A stretch of DNA of 64,000 bases from the NCBI GenBank assembly GCA_963920705.1, contig CAWUCO010000080.1, positions 806,001 through 870,000 of the forward strand, written 5' to 3'. The stretch is from Odiellus spinosus (taxonomy: Eukaryota > Arthropoda > Arachnida > Opiliones > Phalangiidae). Of the stretch, positions 13,802 to 28,400 are shown piece by piece; positions within the stretch are counted from its first letter, which is position 1; each line of letters opens with the position of its first letter. The notes beneath the pieces were generated by a model that had not been told where the DNA came from, searched no databases, and saw only the letters and a list, made by a program, of their open reading frames with translations. Position numbers and translations under genes: made by a program.

Positions 13802-15385
13802 AGTATAGATTCACAAATTTCCCAATTATAGATTCACAAATTTCCCAAGTATAGATTCACAAATTTTCCCAAATATAGATTCACAAATTTCCCAAGTATA
13901 GATTCCCAAATTTCCCAAGTATAGATTCAAAAATTTGCCGCGTATAGATTCACAAATTTCCCATGTATAGATTCACAAATTTCCCAAGTATAGATTCACA
14001 AATTTCCCAAGTATAGATTCAAAAATTTCCCCAGTATAGATTCACAAATTTCCCAAGTATAGATTCACAAATTTCCCTAGTATAGATTCACAAATTTTCC
14101 AAATATAGATTCACAAATTTTCCATGTATAGATTCACAAATTTCACAAGTATAGATTCACAAATTTCAGAAGTATAGATTCACAAATTTCCCAAGTATAG
14201 ATTCACAAATTTTCCAAATATAGATTCACAAATTTCCTAGTATAGATTCACAAATTTCCCAAGAATAGATTCACAAATTTCCCAAGTATAGATTCCCAAA
14301 TTTCCCAAGTATAGATTCACAAATTTGCCGCGTATAGATTCACAAATTTCCCATGTATAGATTCACAAATTTCCCAAGTATAGATTCACAAATTTCCCAA
14401 GTATGATTCACAAATTTCCCAAGTATAGATTCAAAAATTTCCCCAGTATAGATTCACAAATTTCCCAAGTATAGATTCACAAATTTCCCAAGTATAGATT
14501 CACAAATTTTCCAAATATAGACTCACAATGTTTAAATGTGTAGATTCACAAATTTTCCAAATATAGATTCACAAATTTCCTAGTATAGATTCACAAATTT
14601 CCCAATTATAGATTCACAAATTTCCCAAGTATAGATTCACAAATTTTCCCAAATATAGATTCACAAATTTCCCAAGTATAGATTCCCAAATTTCCCAAGT
14701 ATAGATTCAAAAATTTGCCGCGTATAGATTCACAAATTTCCCATGTATAGATTCACAAATTTCCCAAGTATAGATTCACAAATTTCCCAAGTATAGATTC
14801 AAAAATTTCCCCAGTATAGATTCACAAATTTCCCAAGTATAGATTCACAAATTTCCCTAGTATAGATTCACAAATTTTCCAAATATAGATTCACAAATTT
14901 TCCATGTATAGATTCACAAATTTCACAAGTATAGATTCACAAATTTCAGAAGTATAGATTCACAAATTTCCCAAGTATAGATTCACAAATTTTCCAAATA
15001 TAGATTCACAAATTTCCTAGTATAGATTCACAAATTTCCCAAGAATAGATTCACAAATTTCCCAAGTATAGATTCCCAAATTTCCCAAGTATAGATTCAC
15101 AAATTTGCCGCGTATAGATTCACAAATTTCCCATGTATAGATTCACAAATTTCCCAAGTATAGATTCACAAATTTCCCAAGTATGATTCACAAATTTCCC
15201 AAGTATAGATTCAAAAATTTCCCCAGTATAGATTCACAAATTTCCCAAGTATAGATTCACAAATTTCCCAAGTATAGATTCACAAATTTTCCAAATATAG
15301 ACTCACAATGTTTAAATGTGTAGATTCACAAATTTTCCAAATATAGATTCACAAATTTCCTAGTATAGATTCACAAATTTCCCAA
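13802..15385. repeat. Higher-order repeat, 780-bp period, two copies
   Basis: Lines 13,861-14,580 and 14,641-15,360 read the same at an offset of 780, including the GCCGCG units (13,937 and 14,717; 14,327 and 15,107) and the AATGTTTAAATGTG unit (about 14,527 and 15,307). Because the two copies look identical by eye over hundreds of bases, the duplication is recent relative to the unit-level divergence. Confidence 0.88.
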
Positions 15386-18300
15386 GTATAGATTCACAAA
15401 TTTCCCAAGTATAGATTCCCAAATTTCCCAAGTATAGATTCACAAATTTGCCGCGTATAGATTCACAAATTTCCCATGTATAGATTCACAAATTTCCCAA
15501 GTATAGATTCACAAATTTCCCAAGTATAGATTCAAAAATTTCCCCAGTATAGATTCACAAATTTCCCAAGTATAGATTCACAAATTTCCCAAGTATAGAT
15601 TCACAAATTTCCCACGTATAGATTCACAAATTTCTCAAGTATAGATTCACAAATTTCCCAAGTATAGACTAACATATTTCCCAAGTATAGATTCACAAAT
15701 TTCCCAATTATAGATTCACAAATTTCCCAAGTATAGATTCACAAATTTTCCCAAATATAGATTCACAAATTTCCCAAGTATAGATTCACAAATTTCCCAA
15801 GCATAGATTCACAAATTTCCCAAGTATAGACTAATATATTTCCCAAGTAAAGATTCACAAATTTCCCAAGTATAGATTCCCAAATTTCTCAAGTATAGAT
15901 TCAAAAATTTGCCGAGTATAGATTCACAAATTTCCCATGTATAGATTCACAAATTTCCCAAGTATAGATTCACAAATTTCCCAAGTATAGATTCAAAAAT
16001 TTCCCCAGTATAGAAGCACAAATTTCCCAAGTATAGATTCACAAATTTCCCTAGTATAGATTCACAAATTTTCCAAATATAGATTCACAAACTTTCCATG
16101 TATAGATTCACAAATTTCACAAGTATAGATTCACAAATTTCCCAAGTATAGATTCACAAATTTTCCAAATATAGATTCACAAATTTCCTAGTATAGATTC
16201 CCAAATTTCCCAAGAATAGATTCACAAATTTCCCAAGTATAGATTCCCAAATTTCCCAAGTATAGATTCACAAATTTGCCGCGTATAGATTCACAAATTT
16301 CCCATGTATAGATTCACAAATTTCCCAAGTATAGATTCACAAATTTCCCAAGTATGATTCACAAATTTCCCAAGTATAGATTCAAAAATTTCCCCAGTAT
16401 AGATTCACAAATTTTCCAAGTATAGTTTCAAAAATTTCCCAAGTATAGATTCACAAATTTTCCAAATATAGACTCACAATGTTTAAATGTATAGATTCAC
16501 AAATTTTCCAAATATAGATTCACAAATTTCCTAGTATAGATTCACAAATTTCCCAAGTATAGATTCACAAATTTCCCAAGTATAGATTCCCAAATTTCCC
16601 AAGTATAGATTCACAAATTTGCCGCGTATAGATTCACAAATTTCCCATGTATAGATTCACAAATTTCCCAAGTATAGATTCACAAATTTCCCAAGTATAG
16701 ATTCAAAAATTTCCCCAGTATAGATTCACAAATTTCCCAAGTATAGATTCACAAATTTCCCAAGTATGATTCACAAATTTCCCAAGTATAGATTCAAAAA
16801 TTTCCCCAGTACAGATTCACAAATTTCCCAAGTATAGATTCACAAATTTCCCAAGTATAGATTCACAAATTTTCCAAATATAGACTCACAATGTTTAAAT
16901 GTGTAGATTCACAAATTTTCCAAATATAGATTCACAAATTTCCTAGTATAGATTCACAAATTTCCCAAGTATAGATTCACAAATTTCCCAAGTATAGATT
17001 CCCAAATTTCCCAAGTATAGATTCACAAATTTGCCGCGTATAGATTCACAAATTTCCCATGTATAGATTCACAAATTTCCCAAGTATAGATTCACAAATT
17101 TCCCAAGTATAGATTCAAAAATTTCCCCAGTATAGATTCACAAATTTCCCAAGTATAGATTCACAAATTTCCCAAGTATAGATTCACAAATTTCCCACGT
17201 ATAGATTCACAAATTTCTCAAGTATAGATTCACAAATTTCCCAAGTATAGACTAACATATTTCCCAAGTATAGATTCACAAATTTCCCAATTATAGATTC
17301 ACAAATTTCCCAAGTATAGATTCACAAATTTTCCCAAATATAGATTCACAAATTTCCCAAGTATAGATTCACAAATTTCCCAAGCATAGATTCACAAATT
17401 TCCCAAGTATAGACTAATATATTTCCCAAGTAAAGATTCACAAATTTCCCAAGTATAGATTCCCAAATTTCTCAAGTATAGATTCAAAAATTTGCCGAGT
17501 ATAGATTCACAAATTTCCCATGTATAGATTCACAAATTTCCCAAGTATAGATTCACAAATTTCCCAAGTATAGATTCAAAAATTTCCCCAGTATAGAAGC
17601 ACAAATTTCCCAAGTATAGATTCACAAATTTCCCTAGTATAGATTCACAAATTTTCCAAATATAGATTCACAAACTTTCCATGTATAGATTCACAAATTT
17701 CACAAGTATAGATTCACAAATTTCCCAAGTATAGATTCACAAATTTTCCAAATATAGATTCACAAATTTCCTAGTATAGATTCCCAAATTTCCCAAGAAT
17801 AGATTCACAAATTTCCCAAGTATAGATTCCCAAATTTCCCAAGTATAGATTCACAAATTTGCCGCGTATAGATTCACAAATTTCCCATGTATAGATTCAC
17901 AAATTTCCCAAGTATAGATTCACAAATTTCCCAAGTATGATTCACAAATTTCCCAAGTATAGATTCAAAAATTTCCCCAGTATAGATTCACAAATTTTCC
18001 AAGTATAGTTTCAAAAATTTCCCAAGTATAGATTCACAAATTTTCCAAATATAGACTCACAATGTTTAAATGTATAGATTCACAAATTTTCCAAATATAG
18101 ATTCACAAATTTCCTAGTATAGATTCACAAATTTCCCAAGTATAGATTCACAAATTTCCCAAGTATAGATTCCCAAATTTCCCAAGTATAGATTCACAAA
18201 TTTGCCGCGTATAGATTCACAAATTTCCCATGTATAGATTCACAAATTTCCCAAGTATAGATTCACAAATTTCCCAAGTATAGATTCAAAAATTTCCCCA

Positions 18301-19465
18301 GTATAGATTCACAAATTTCCCAAGTATAGATTCACAAATTTCCCAAGTATGATTCACAAATTTCCCAAGTATAGATTCAAAAATTTCCCCAGTACAGATT
18401 CACAAATTTCCCAAGTATAGATTCACAAATTTCCCAAGTATAGATTCACAAATTTTCCAAATATAGACTCACAATGTTTAAATGTGTAGATTCACAAATT
18501 TTCCAAATATAGATTCACAAATTTCCTAGTATAGATTCACAAATTTCCCAAGTATAGATTCACAAATTTCCCAAGTATAGATTCCCAAATTTCCCAAGTA
18601 TAGATTCACAAATTTGCCGCGTATAGATTCACAAATTTCCCATGTATAGATTCACAAATTTCCCAAGTATAGATTCACAAATTTCCCAAGTATAGATTCA
18701 AAAATTTCCCCAGTATAGATTCACAAATTTCCCAAGTATAGATTCACAAATTTCCCAAGTATAGATTCACAAATTTCCCACGTATAGATTCACAAATTTC
18801 TCAAGTATAGATTCACAAATTTCCCAAGTATAGACTAACATATTTCCCAAGTATAGATTCACAAATTTCCCAATTATAGATTCACAAATTTCCCAAGTAT
18901 AGATTCACAAATTTTCCCAAATATAGATTCACAAATTTCCCAAGTATAGATTCACAAATTTCCCAAGCATAGATTCACAAATTTCCCAAGTATAGACTAA
19001 TATATTTCCCAAGTAAAGATTCACAAATTTCCCAAGTATAGATTCCCAAATTTCTCAAGTATAGATTCAAAAATTTGCCGCGTATAGATTCACAAATTTC
19101 CCATGTATAGATTCACAAATTTCCCAAGTATAGATTCACAAATTTCCCAAGTATAGATTCAAAAATTTCCCCAGTATAGATTCACAAATTTCCCAAGTAT
19201 AGATTCACAAATTTCCCTAGTATAGATTCACAAATTTTCCAAATATAGATTCACAAACTTTCCATGTATAGATTCACAAATTTCACAAGTATAGATTCAC
19301 AAATTTCCCAAGTATAGATTCACAAATTTTCCAAATATAGATTCACAAATTTCCTAGTATAGATTCACAAATTTCCCAAGAATAGATTCACAAATTTCCC
19401 AAGTATAGATTCTCAAATTTCCCAAGTATAGATTCACAAATTTGCCGCGTATAGATTCACAAATT
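15136..19465. repeat. Higher-order repeat, 1,583-bp period, about 2.7 copies
   Basis: Fixed offsets of 1,583 are seen for CCCCAG (15,221 and 16,804), ACTCACAATG (15,301 and 16,884), TTCCTAG (15,358 and 16,941) and the TCCCAAGTAAAG unit (15,841, 17,424 and 19,007). The third copy differs from the first two at several single bases: GCCGAG becomes GCCGCG at 19,078, AGAAGCAC becomes AGATTCAC near 19,181, and ATTCCC becomes ATTCTC near 19,412. It then loses several units after 19,465. The right part overlaps the start of the 4,364-bp HOR. Confidence 0.85.
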
Positions 19466-22400
19466 TCCCAAGTATAGATTCAAAAATTTCCCCAGTATAG
19501 ATTCACAAATTTTCCAAGTATAGTTTCACAAATTTCCCAAGTATAGATTCACAAATTTTCCAAATATAGACTCACAATGTTTAAATGTATAGATTCACAA
19601 ATTTTCCAAATATAGATTCACAAATTTCCTAGTATAGATTCACAAATTTCCCAAGTATAGATTGACAAATTTCCCAAGTATAGATTCCCAAATTTCCCAA
19701 GTATAGATTCACAAATTTGCCGCGTATAGATTCACAAATTTCCCATGTATAGATTCACAAATTTCCCAAGTATAGATTCACAAATTTCCCAAGTATAGAT
19801 TCAAAAATTTCCCCAGTATAGATTCACAAATTTCCCAAGTATAGATTCACAAATTTCCCTAGTATAGATTCTCAAATTTTCCAAATATAGATTCACAAAT
19901 TTTCCATGTATAGATTCACAAATTTCCCAAGTATAGATTCACAAATTTCCCAAGTATAGATTCAAAAATTTCCCAAGTATAGATTCACAAATTTCCCAAG
20001 TATAGATTCACAAATTTCCCAAGTATAGATTCACAAATTTCCCAAGAATAGATTCACAAATTTCTCAAGTATAGATTCACAAATTTCCCAAGTATAGACT
20101 AACATATTTCCCAAGTATAGATTCACAAATTTTCCATGTATAGATTCACAAATTTCCCAAGTATAGATTCACAAATTTCCCAAGAATAGATTCACAAATT
20201 TTCCCAAGTATAGATTCACAAATTTCCCAAGTATATATTCACAAATTTCCCAAGTATAGATTCACAAATTTCTCAAGTATAGATTCACAAATTTCCCAAG
20301 TATAGACTAACATATTTCCGAAGTATAGATTCACAAATTTCCCAAGTATAGATTCACAAATTTTCCAAATATAGATTCACAAATTTTCCATGTATAGATT
20401 CACAAATTTCCCAATTATAGATTCACAAATTTCAGAAGTATAGATTCACAAATTTTCCTAGTATAGATCCACAAATTTCCCAAGTATAGAACCACAAATT
20501 TCCCAAGTATAAATCCACAAATTTTTCAAGTATAGATTCACAAATTTCCCAAGTATAGATTCACAAATTTTCCAAATATAGATTCACAAATTTTCCAAGT
20601 ATAGATCCACAAATTTCCCAAGTATAGATCCACAAATTTCCCTAGTATAGATCCACAAATTTCCCAAGTATAGATTCACAAATTTCCCAAGTATAGATTT
20701 ACAAATTTCCCAAGTATAGATTCACAATATTCCCAAGTATAGATTCACAAATTTCCCAAGTATAAATTCACAAATTTCCCAAGTATAGATTCACAAATTT
20801 CCCAAGAATAGATTCACAAATTTCCCAAGTATAGATTCACAAATTTCCCAAGTATAGATTCACATATTTCCCAAGTATAGATTCACAAATTTCCCAAGTA
20901 TAGATTCACAAATTTCCCAAGTATAGATTCACAAATTTTTCAAATATAGATTCACAAATTTTCTATGTATAGATTCACAACTTTCCCAAGTATAGATTCA
21001 CAAATTTTCCAAATATAGATTCACAAATTTTCCAAATATAGATTCACAAATTTCCCAAGTATAGATTGACAAATTTCCCAAGTATAAATCCACAAATTTC
21101 TCAAGAATAGATTCACAAATTTCCCAAGTAAAGATTCACAAATTTTCCAAATATAGATTCACAAATTTTCCAAGTATAGATTCACAAATTTCCCAAGTAT
21201 AGATTCACAAATTTTCCTAGTATAGATCCACAAATTTCCCATGTATAGATTCACAAATTTCCCAAGTATAGATTCACAAATTTCCCTAGTATAGATTCAC
21301 AAATTTTCCAAATATAGATTCACAAATTTTCCATGTATAGATTCACAAATTTCACAAGTATAGATTCACAAATTTCAGAAGTATAGATTCACAAATTTCC
21401 CAAATATAGATTCACAAATTTTCCAAATATAGATTCACAAATTTCCTAGTATAGATTCACAAATTTCCCAAGAATAGATTCACAAATTTCCCAAGTATAG
21501 ATTCCCAAATTTCCCAAGTATAGATTCACAAATTTGCCGCGTATAGATTCACAAATTTCCCATGTATAGATTCACAAATTTCCCAAGTATAGATTCACAA
21601 ATTTCCCAAGTATGATTCACAAATTTCCCAAGTATAGATTCACAAATTTTCCTAGTATAGATCCACAAATTTCCCAAGTATAAATCCACAAATTTCTCAA
21701 GAATAGATTCACAAATTTCCCAAGTAAAGATTCACAAATTTTCCAAATATAGATTCACAAATTTTCCAAGTATAGATTCACAAATTTCCCAAGTATAGAT
21801 TCACAAATTTTCCTAGTATAGATCCACAAATTTCCCATGTATAGATTCACAAATTTCCCATGTATAGATTCACAAATTTCCGAAGTATAGATTCACAAAT
21901 TTCCCAAGTATGATTCAAAAATTTCCCAAGTATAGATTCACAAATTTCCCAAGAATAGATTCACAAATTTTCCCAAGTATAGATTCACAAATTTCCCAAG
22001 TATAGATTCACAAATTTCCCAAGTATAGATTCACAAATTTCTCAAGTATAGATTCACAAATTTCCCAAGTATAGACTAACATATTTACGAAGTATAGATT
22101 CACAAATTTCCCAATTTTAGATTCACAAATTTCCCAAGTATAGATTCACAAATTTTCCAAATATAGATTCACAAATTTTCCATGTATAGATTCACAAATT
22201 TTCCAAGTATAGATTCACAAATTTCAGAAGTATAGATTCACAAATTTCCCAAGTATGATTCACAAATTTCCCAAGTATAGATTCACAAATTTCTCAAGTA
22301 TAGATTCACAAATTTCCCACGTATAGATTCACAAATTTCCCATGTATAAATTCACAAATTTCCAATGTATAGATTCACAAATTTCCCAAGTATGATTCAC

Positions 22401-25400
22401 AAATTTCCCAAGTATAGATTCACAAATTTCCCCAGTATAGATTCACAAATTTCCCAATTATAGATTCACAAATTTCCAGAGTAAAGATTCACAAATTTCC
22501 CAAGTATAGATTCACAAATTTCCCAAGTATAGATTCACAAATATCCCAAGTATAGATTCACAAATTTCCCATGTATAGATTCACAAATTTCCCATGTATA
22601 GATTCACAAATTTCCCAAGTATAGATTCACAAATTTCCCAAGTATAGATTCAAAAATTTCCCCAGTATAGATTCACAAATTTCCCAAGTATAGATTCACA
22701 AATTTCCCAAGTATGATTCACAAATTTCCCAAGTATAGATTCAAAAATTTCCCCAGTACAGATTCACAAATTTCCCAAGTATAGATTCACAAATTTCCCA
22801 AGTATAGATTCACAAATTTTCCAAATATAGACTCACAATGTTTAAATGTGTAGATTCACAAATTTTCCAAATATAGATTCACAAATTTCCTAGTATAGAT
22901 TCACAAATTTCCCAAGTATAGATTCACAAATTTCCCAAGTATAGATTCCCAAATTTCCCAAGTATAGATTCACAAATTTGCCGCGTATAGATTCACAAAT
23001 TTCCCATGTATAGATTCACAAATTTCCCAAGTATAGATTCACAAATTTCCCAAGTATAGATTCAAAAATTTCCCCAGTATAGATTCACAAATTTCCCAAG
23101 TATAGATTCACAAATTTCCCAAGTATAGATTCACAAATTTCCCACGTATAGATTCACAAATTTCTCAAGTATAGATTCACAAATTTCCCAAGTATAGACT
23201 AACATATTTCCCAAGTATAGATTCACAAATTTCCCAATTATAGATTCACAAATTTCCCAAGTATAGATTCACAAATTTTCCCAAATATAGATTCACAAAT
23301 TTCCCAAGTATAGATTCACAAATTTCCCAAGCATAGATTCACAAATTTCCCAAGTATAGACTAATATATTTCCCAAGTAAAGATTCACAAATTTCCCAAG
23401 TATAGATTCCCAAATTTCTCAAGTATAGATTCAAAAATTTGCCGCGTATAGATTCACAAATTTCCCATGTATAGATTCACAAATTTCCCAAGTATAGATT
23501 CACAAATTTCCCAAGTATAGATTCAAAAATTTCCCCAGTATAGATTCACAAATTTCCCAAGTATAGATTCACAAATTTCCCTAGTATAGATTCACAAATT
23601 TTCCAAATATAGATTCACAAACTTTCCATGTATAGATTCACAAATTTCACAAGTATAGATTCACAAATTTCCCAAGTATAGATTCACAAATTTTCCAAAT
23701 ATAGATTCACAAATTTCCTAGTATAGATTCACAAATTTCCCAAGAATAGATTCACAAATTTCCCAAGTATAGATTCTCAAATTTCCCAAGTATAGATTCA
23801 CAAATTTGCCGCGTATAGATTCACAAATTTCCCAAGTATAGATTCAAAAATTTCCCCAGTATAGATTCACAAATTTTCCAAGTATAGTTTCACAAATTTC
23901 CCAAGTATAGATTCACAAATTTTCCAAATATAGACTCACAATGTTTAAATGTATAGATTCACAAATTTTCCAAATATAGATTCACAAATTTCCTAGTATA
24001 GATTCACAAATTTCCCAAGTATAGATTGACAAATTTCCCAAGTATAGATTCCCAAATTTCCCAAGTATAGATTCACAAATTTGCCGCGTATAGATTCACA
24101 AATTTCCCATGTATAGATTCACAAATTTCCCAAGTATAGATTCACAAATTTCCCAAGTATAGATTCAAAAATTTCCCCAGTATAGATTCACAAATTTCCC
24201 AAGTATAGATTCACAAATTTCCCTAGTATAGATTCTCAAATTTTCCAAATATAGATTCACAAATTTTCCATGTATAGATTCACAAATTTCCCAAGTATAG
24301 ATTCACAAATTTCCCAAGTATAGATTCAAAAATTTCCCAAGTATAGATTCACAAATTTCCCAAGTATAGATTCACAAATTTCCCAAGTATAGATTCACAA
24401 ATTTCCCAAGAATAGATTCACAAATTTCTCAAGTATAGATTCACAAATTTCCCAAGTATAGACTAACATATTTCCCAAGTATAGATTCACAAATTTTCCA
24501 TGTATAGATTCACAAATTTCCCAAGTATAGATTCACAAATTTCCCAAGAATAGATTCACAAATTTTCCCAAGTATAGATTCACAAATTTCCCAAGTATAT
24601 ATTCACAAATTTCCCAAGTATAGATTCACAAATTTCTCAAGTATAGATTCACAAATTTCCCAAGTATAGACTAACATATTTCCGAAGTATAGATTCACAA
24701 ATTTCCCAAGTATAGATTCACAAATTTTCCAAATATAGATTCACAAATTTTCCATGTATAGATTCACAAATTTCCCAATTATAGATTCACAAATTTCAGA
24801 AGTATAGATTCACAAATTTTCCTAGTATAGATCCACAAATTTCCCAAGTATAGAACCACAAATTTCCCAAGTATAAATCCACAAATTTTTCAAGTATAGA
24901 TTCACAAATTTCCCAAGTATAGATTCACAAATTTTCCAAATATAGATTCACAAATTTTCCAAGTATAGATCCACAAATTTCCCAAGTATAGATCCACAAA
25001 TTTCCCTAGTATAGATCCACAAATTTCCCAAGTATAGATTCACAAATTTCCCAAGTATAGATTTACAAATTTCCCAAGTATAGATTCACAATATTCCCAA
25101 GTATAGATTCACAAATTTCCCAAGTATAAATTCACAAATTTCCCAAGTATAGATTCACAAATTTCCCAAGAATAGATTCACAAATTTCCCAAGTATAGAT
25201 TCACAAATTTCCCAAGTATAGATTCACATATTTCCCAAGTATAGATTCACAAATTTCCCAAGTATAGATTCACAAATTTCCCAAGTATAGATTCACAAAT
25301 TTTTCAAATATAGATTCACAAATTTTCTATGTATAGATTCACAACTTTCCCAAGTATAGATTCACAAATTTTCCAAATATAGATTCACAAATTTTCCAAA

Positions 25401-28400
25401 TATAGATTCACAAATTTCCCAAGTATAGATTGACAAATTTCCCAAGTATAAATCCACAAATTTCTCAAGAATAGATTCACAAATTTCCCAAGTAAAGATT
25501 CACAAATTTTCCAAATATAGATTCACAAATTTTCCAAGTATAGATTCACAAATTTCCCAAGTATAGATTCACAAATTTTCCTAGTATAGATCCACAAATT
25601 TCCCATGTATAGATTCACAAATTTCCCAAGTATAGATTCACAAATTTCCCTAGTATAGATTCACAAATTTTCCAAATATAGATTCACAAATTTTCCATGT
25701 ATAGATTCACAAATTTCACAAGTATAGATTCACAAATTTCAGAAGTATAGATTCACAAATTTCCCAAATATAGATTCACAAATTTTCCAAATATAGATTC
25801 ACAAATTTCCTAGTATAGATTCACAAATTTCCCAAGAATAGATTCACAAATTTCCCAAGTATAGATTCCCAAATTTCCCAAGTATAGATTCACAAATTTG
25901 CCGCGTATAGATTCACAAATTTCCCATGTATAGATTCACAAATTTCCCAAGTATAGATTCACAAATTTCCCAAGTATGATTCACAAATTTCCCAAGTATA
26001 GATTCACAAATTTTCCTAGTATAGATCCACAAATTTCCCAAGTATAAATCCACAAATTTCTCAAGAATAGATTCACAAATTTCCCAAGTAAAGATTCACA
26101 AATTTTCCAAATATAGATTCACAAATTTTCCAAGTATAGATTCACAAATTTCCCAAGTATAGATTCACAAATTTTCCTAGTATAGATCCACAAATTTCCC
26201 ATGTATAGATTCACAAATTTCCCATGTATAGATTCACAAATTTCCGAAGTATAGATTCACAAATTTCCCAAGTATGATTCAAAAATTTCCCAAGTATAGA
26301 TTCACAAATTTCCCAAGAATAGATTCACAAATTTTCCCAAGTATAGATTCACAAATTTCCCAAGTATAGATTCACAAATTTCCCAAGTATAGATTCACAA
26401 ATTTCTCAAGTATAGATTCACAAATTTCCCAAGTATAGACTAACATATTTACGAAGTATAGATTCACAAATTTCCCAATTTTAGATTCACAAATTTCCCA
26501 AGTATAGATTCACAAATTTTCCAAATATAGATTCACAAATTTTCCATGTATAGATTCACAAATTTTCCAAGTATAGATTCACAAATTTCAGAAGTATAGA
26601 TTCACAAATTTCCCAAGTATGATTCACAAATTTCCCAAGTATAGATTCACAAATTTCTCAAGTATAGATTCACAAATTTCCCACGTATAGATTCACAAAT
26701 TTCCCATGTATAAATTCACAAATTTCCAATGTATAGATTCACAAATTTCCCAAGTATGATTCACAAATTTCCCAAGTATAGATTCACAAATTTCCCCAGT
26801 ATAGATTCACAAATTTCCCAATTATAGATTCACAAATTTCCAGAGTATAGATTCACAAATTTCCCAAGTATAGATTCACAAATTTCCCAAGTATAGATTC
26901 ACAAATATCCCAAGTATAGATTCACAAATTTCCCATGTATAGATTCACAAATTTCCCATGTATAGATTCACAAATTTCCCAAGTATAGATTCACAAATTT
27001 CCCAAGTATAGATTCAAAAATTTCCCCAGTATAGATTCACAAATTTCCCAAGTATAGATTCACAAATTTCCCAAGTATGATTCACAAATTTCCCAAGTAT
27101 AGATTCAAAAATTTCCCCAGTACAGATTCACAAATTTCCCAAGTATAGATTCACAAATTTCCCAAGTATAGATTCACAAATTTTCCAAATATAGACTCAC
27201 AATGTTTAAATGTGTAGATTCACAAATTTTCCAAATATAGATTCACAAATTTCCTAGTATAGATTCACAAATTTCCCAAGTATAGATTCACAAATTTCCC
27301 AAGTATAGATTCCCAAATTTCCCAAGTATAGATTCACAAATTTGCCGCGTATAGATTCACAAATTTCCCATGTATAGATTCACAAATTTCCCAAGTATAG
27401 ATTCACAAATTTCCCAAGTATAGATTCAAAAATTTCCCCAGTATAGATTCACAAATTTCCCAAGTATAGATTCACAAATTTCCCAAGTATAGATTCACAA
27501 ATTTCCCACGTATAGATTCACAAATTTCTCAAGTATAGATTCACAAATTTCCCAAGTATAGACTAACATATTTCCCAAGTATAGATTCACAAATTTCCCA
27601 ATTATAGATTCACAAATTTCCCAAGTATAGATTCACAAATTTTCCCAAATATAGATTCACAAATTTCCCAAGTATAGATTCACAAATTTCCCAAGCATAG
27701 ATTCACAAATTTCCCAAGTATAGACTAATATATTTCCCAAGTAAAGATTCACAAATTTCCCAAGTATAGATTCCCAAATTTCTCAAGTATAGATTCAAAA
27801 ATTTGCCGCGTATAGATTCACAAATTTCCCATGTATAGATTCACAAATTTCCCAAGTATAGATTCACAAATTTCCCAAGTATAGATTCAAAAATTTCCCC
27901 AGTATAGATTCACAAATTTCCCAAGTATAGATTCACAAATTTCCCTAGTATAGATTCACAAATTTTCCAAATATAGATTCACAAACTTTCCATGTATAGA
28001 TTCACAAATTTCACAAGTATAGATTCACAAATTTCCCAAGTATAGATTCACAAATTTTCCAAATATAGATTCACAAATTTCCTAGTATAGATTCACAAAT
28101 TTCCCAAGAATAGATTCACAAATTTCCCAAGTATAGATTCTCAAATTTCCCAAGTATAGATTCACAAATTTGCCGCGTATAGATTCACAAATTTCCCAAG
28201 TATAGATTCAAAAATTTCCCCAGTATAGATTCACAAATTTTCCAAGTATAGTTTCACAAATTTCCCAAGTATAGATTCACAAATTTTCCAAATATAGACT
28301 CACAATGTTTAAATGTATAGATTCACAAATTTTCCAAATATAGATTCACAAATTTCCTAGTATAGATTCACAAATTTCCCAAGTATAGATTGACAAATTT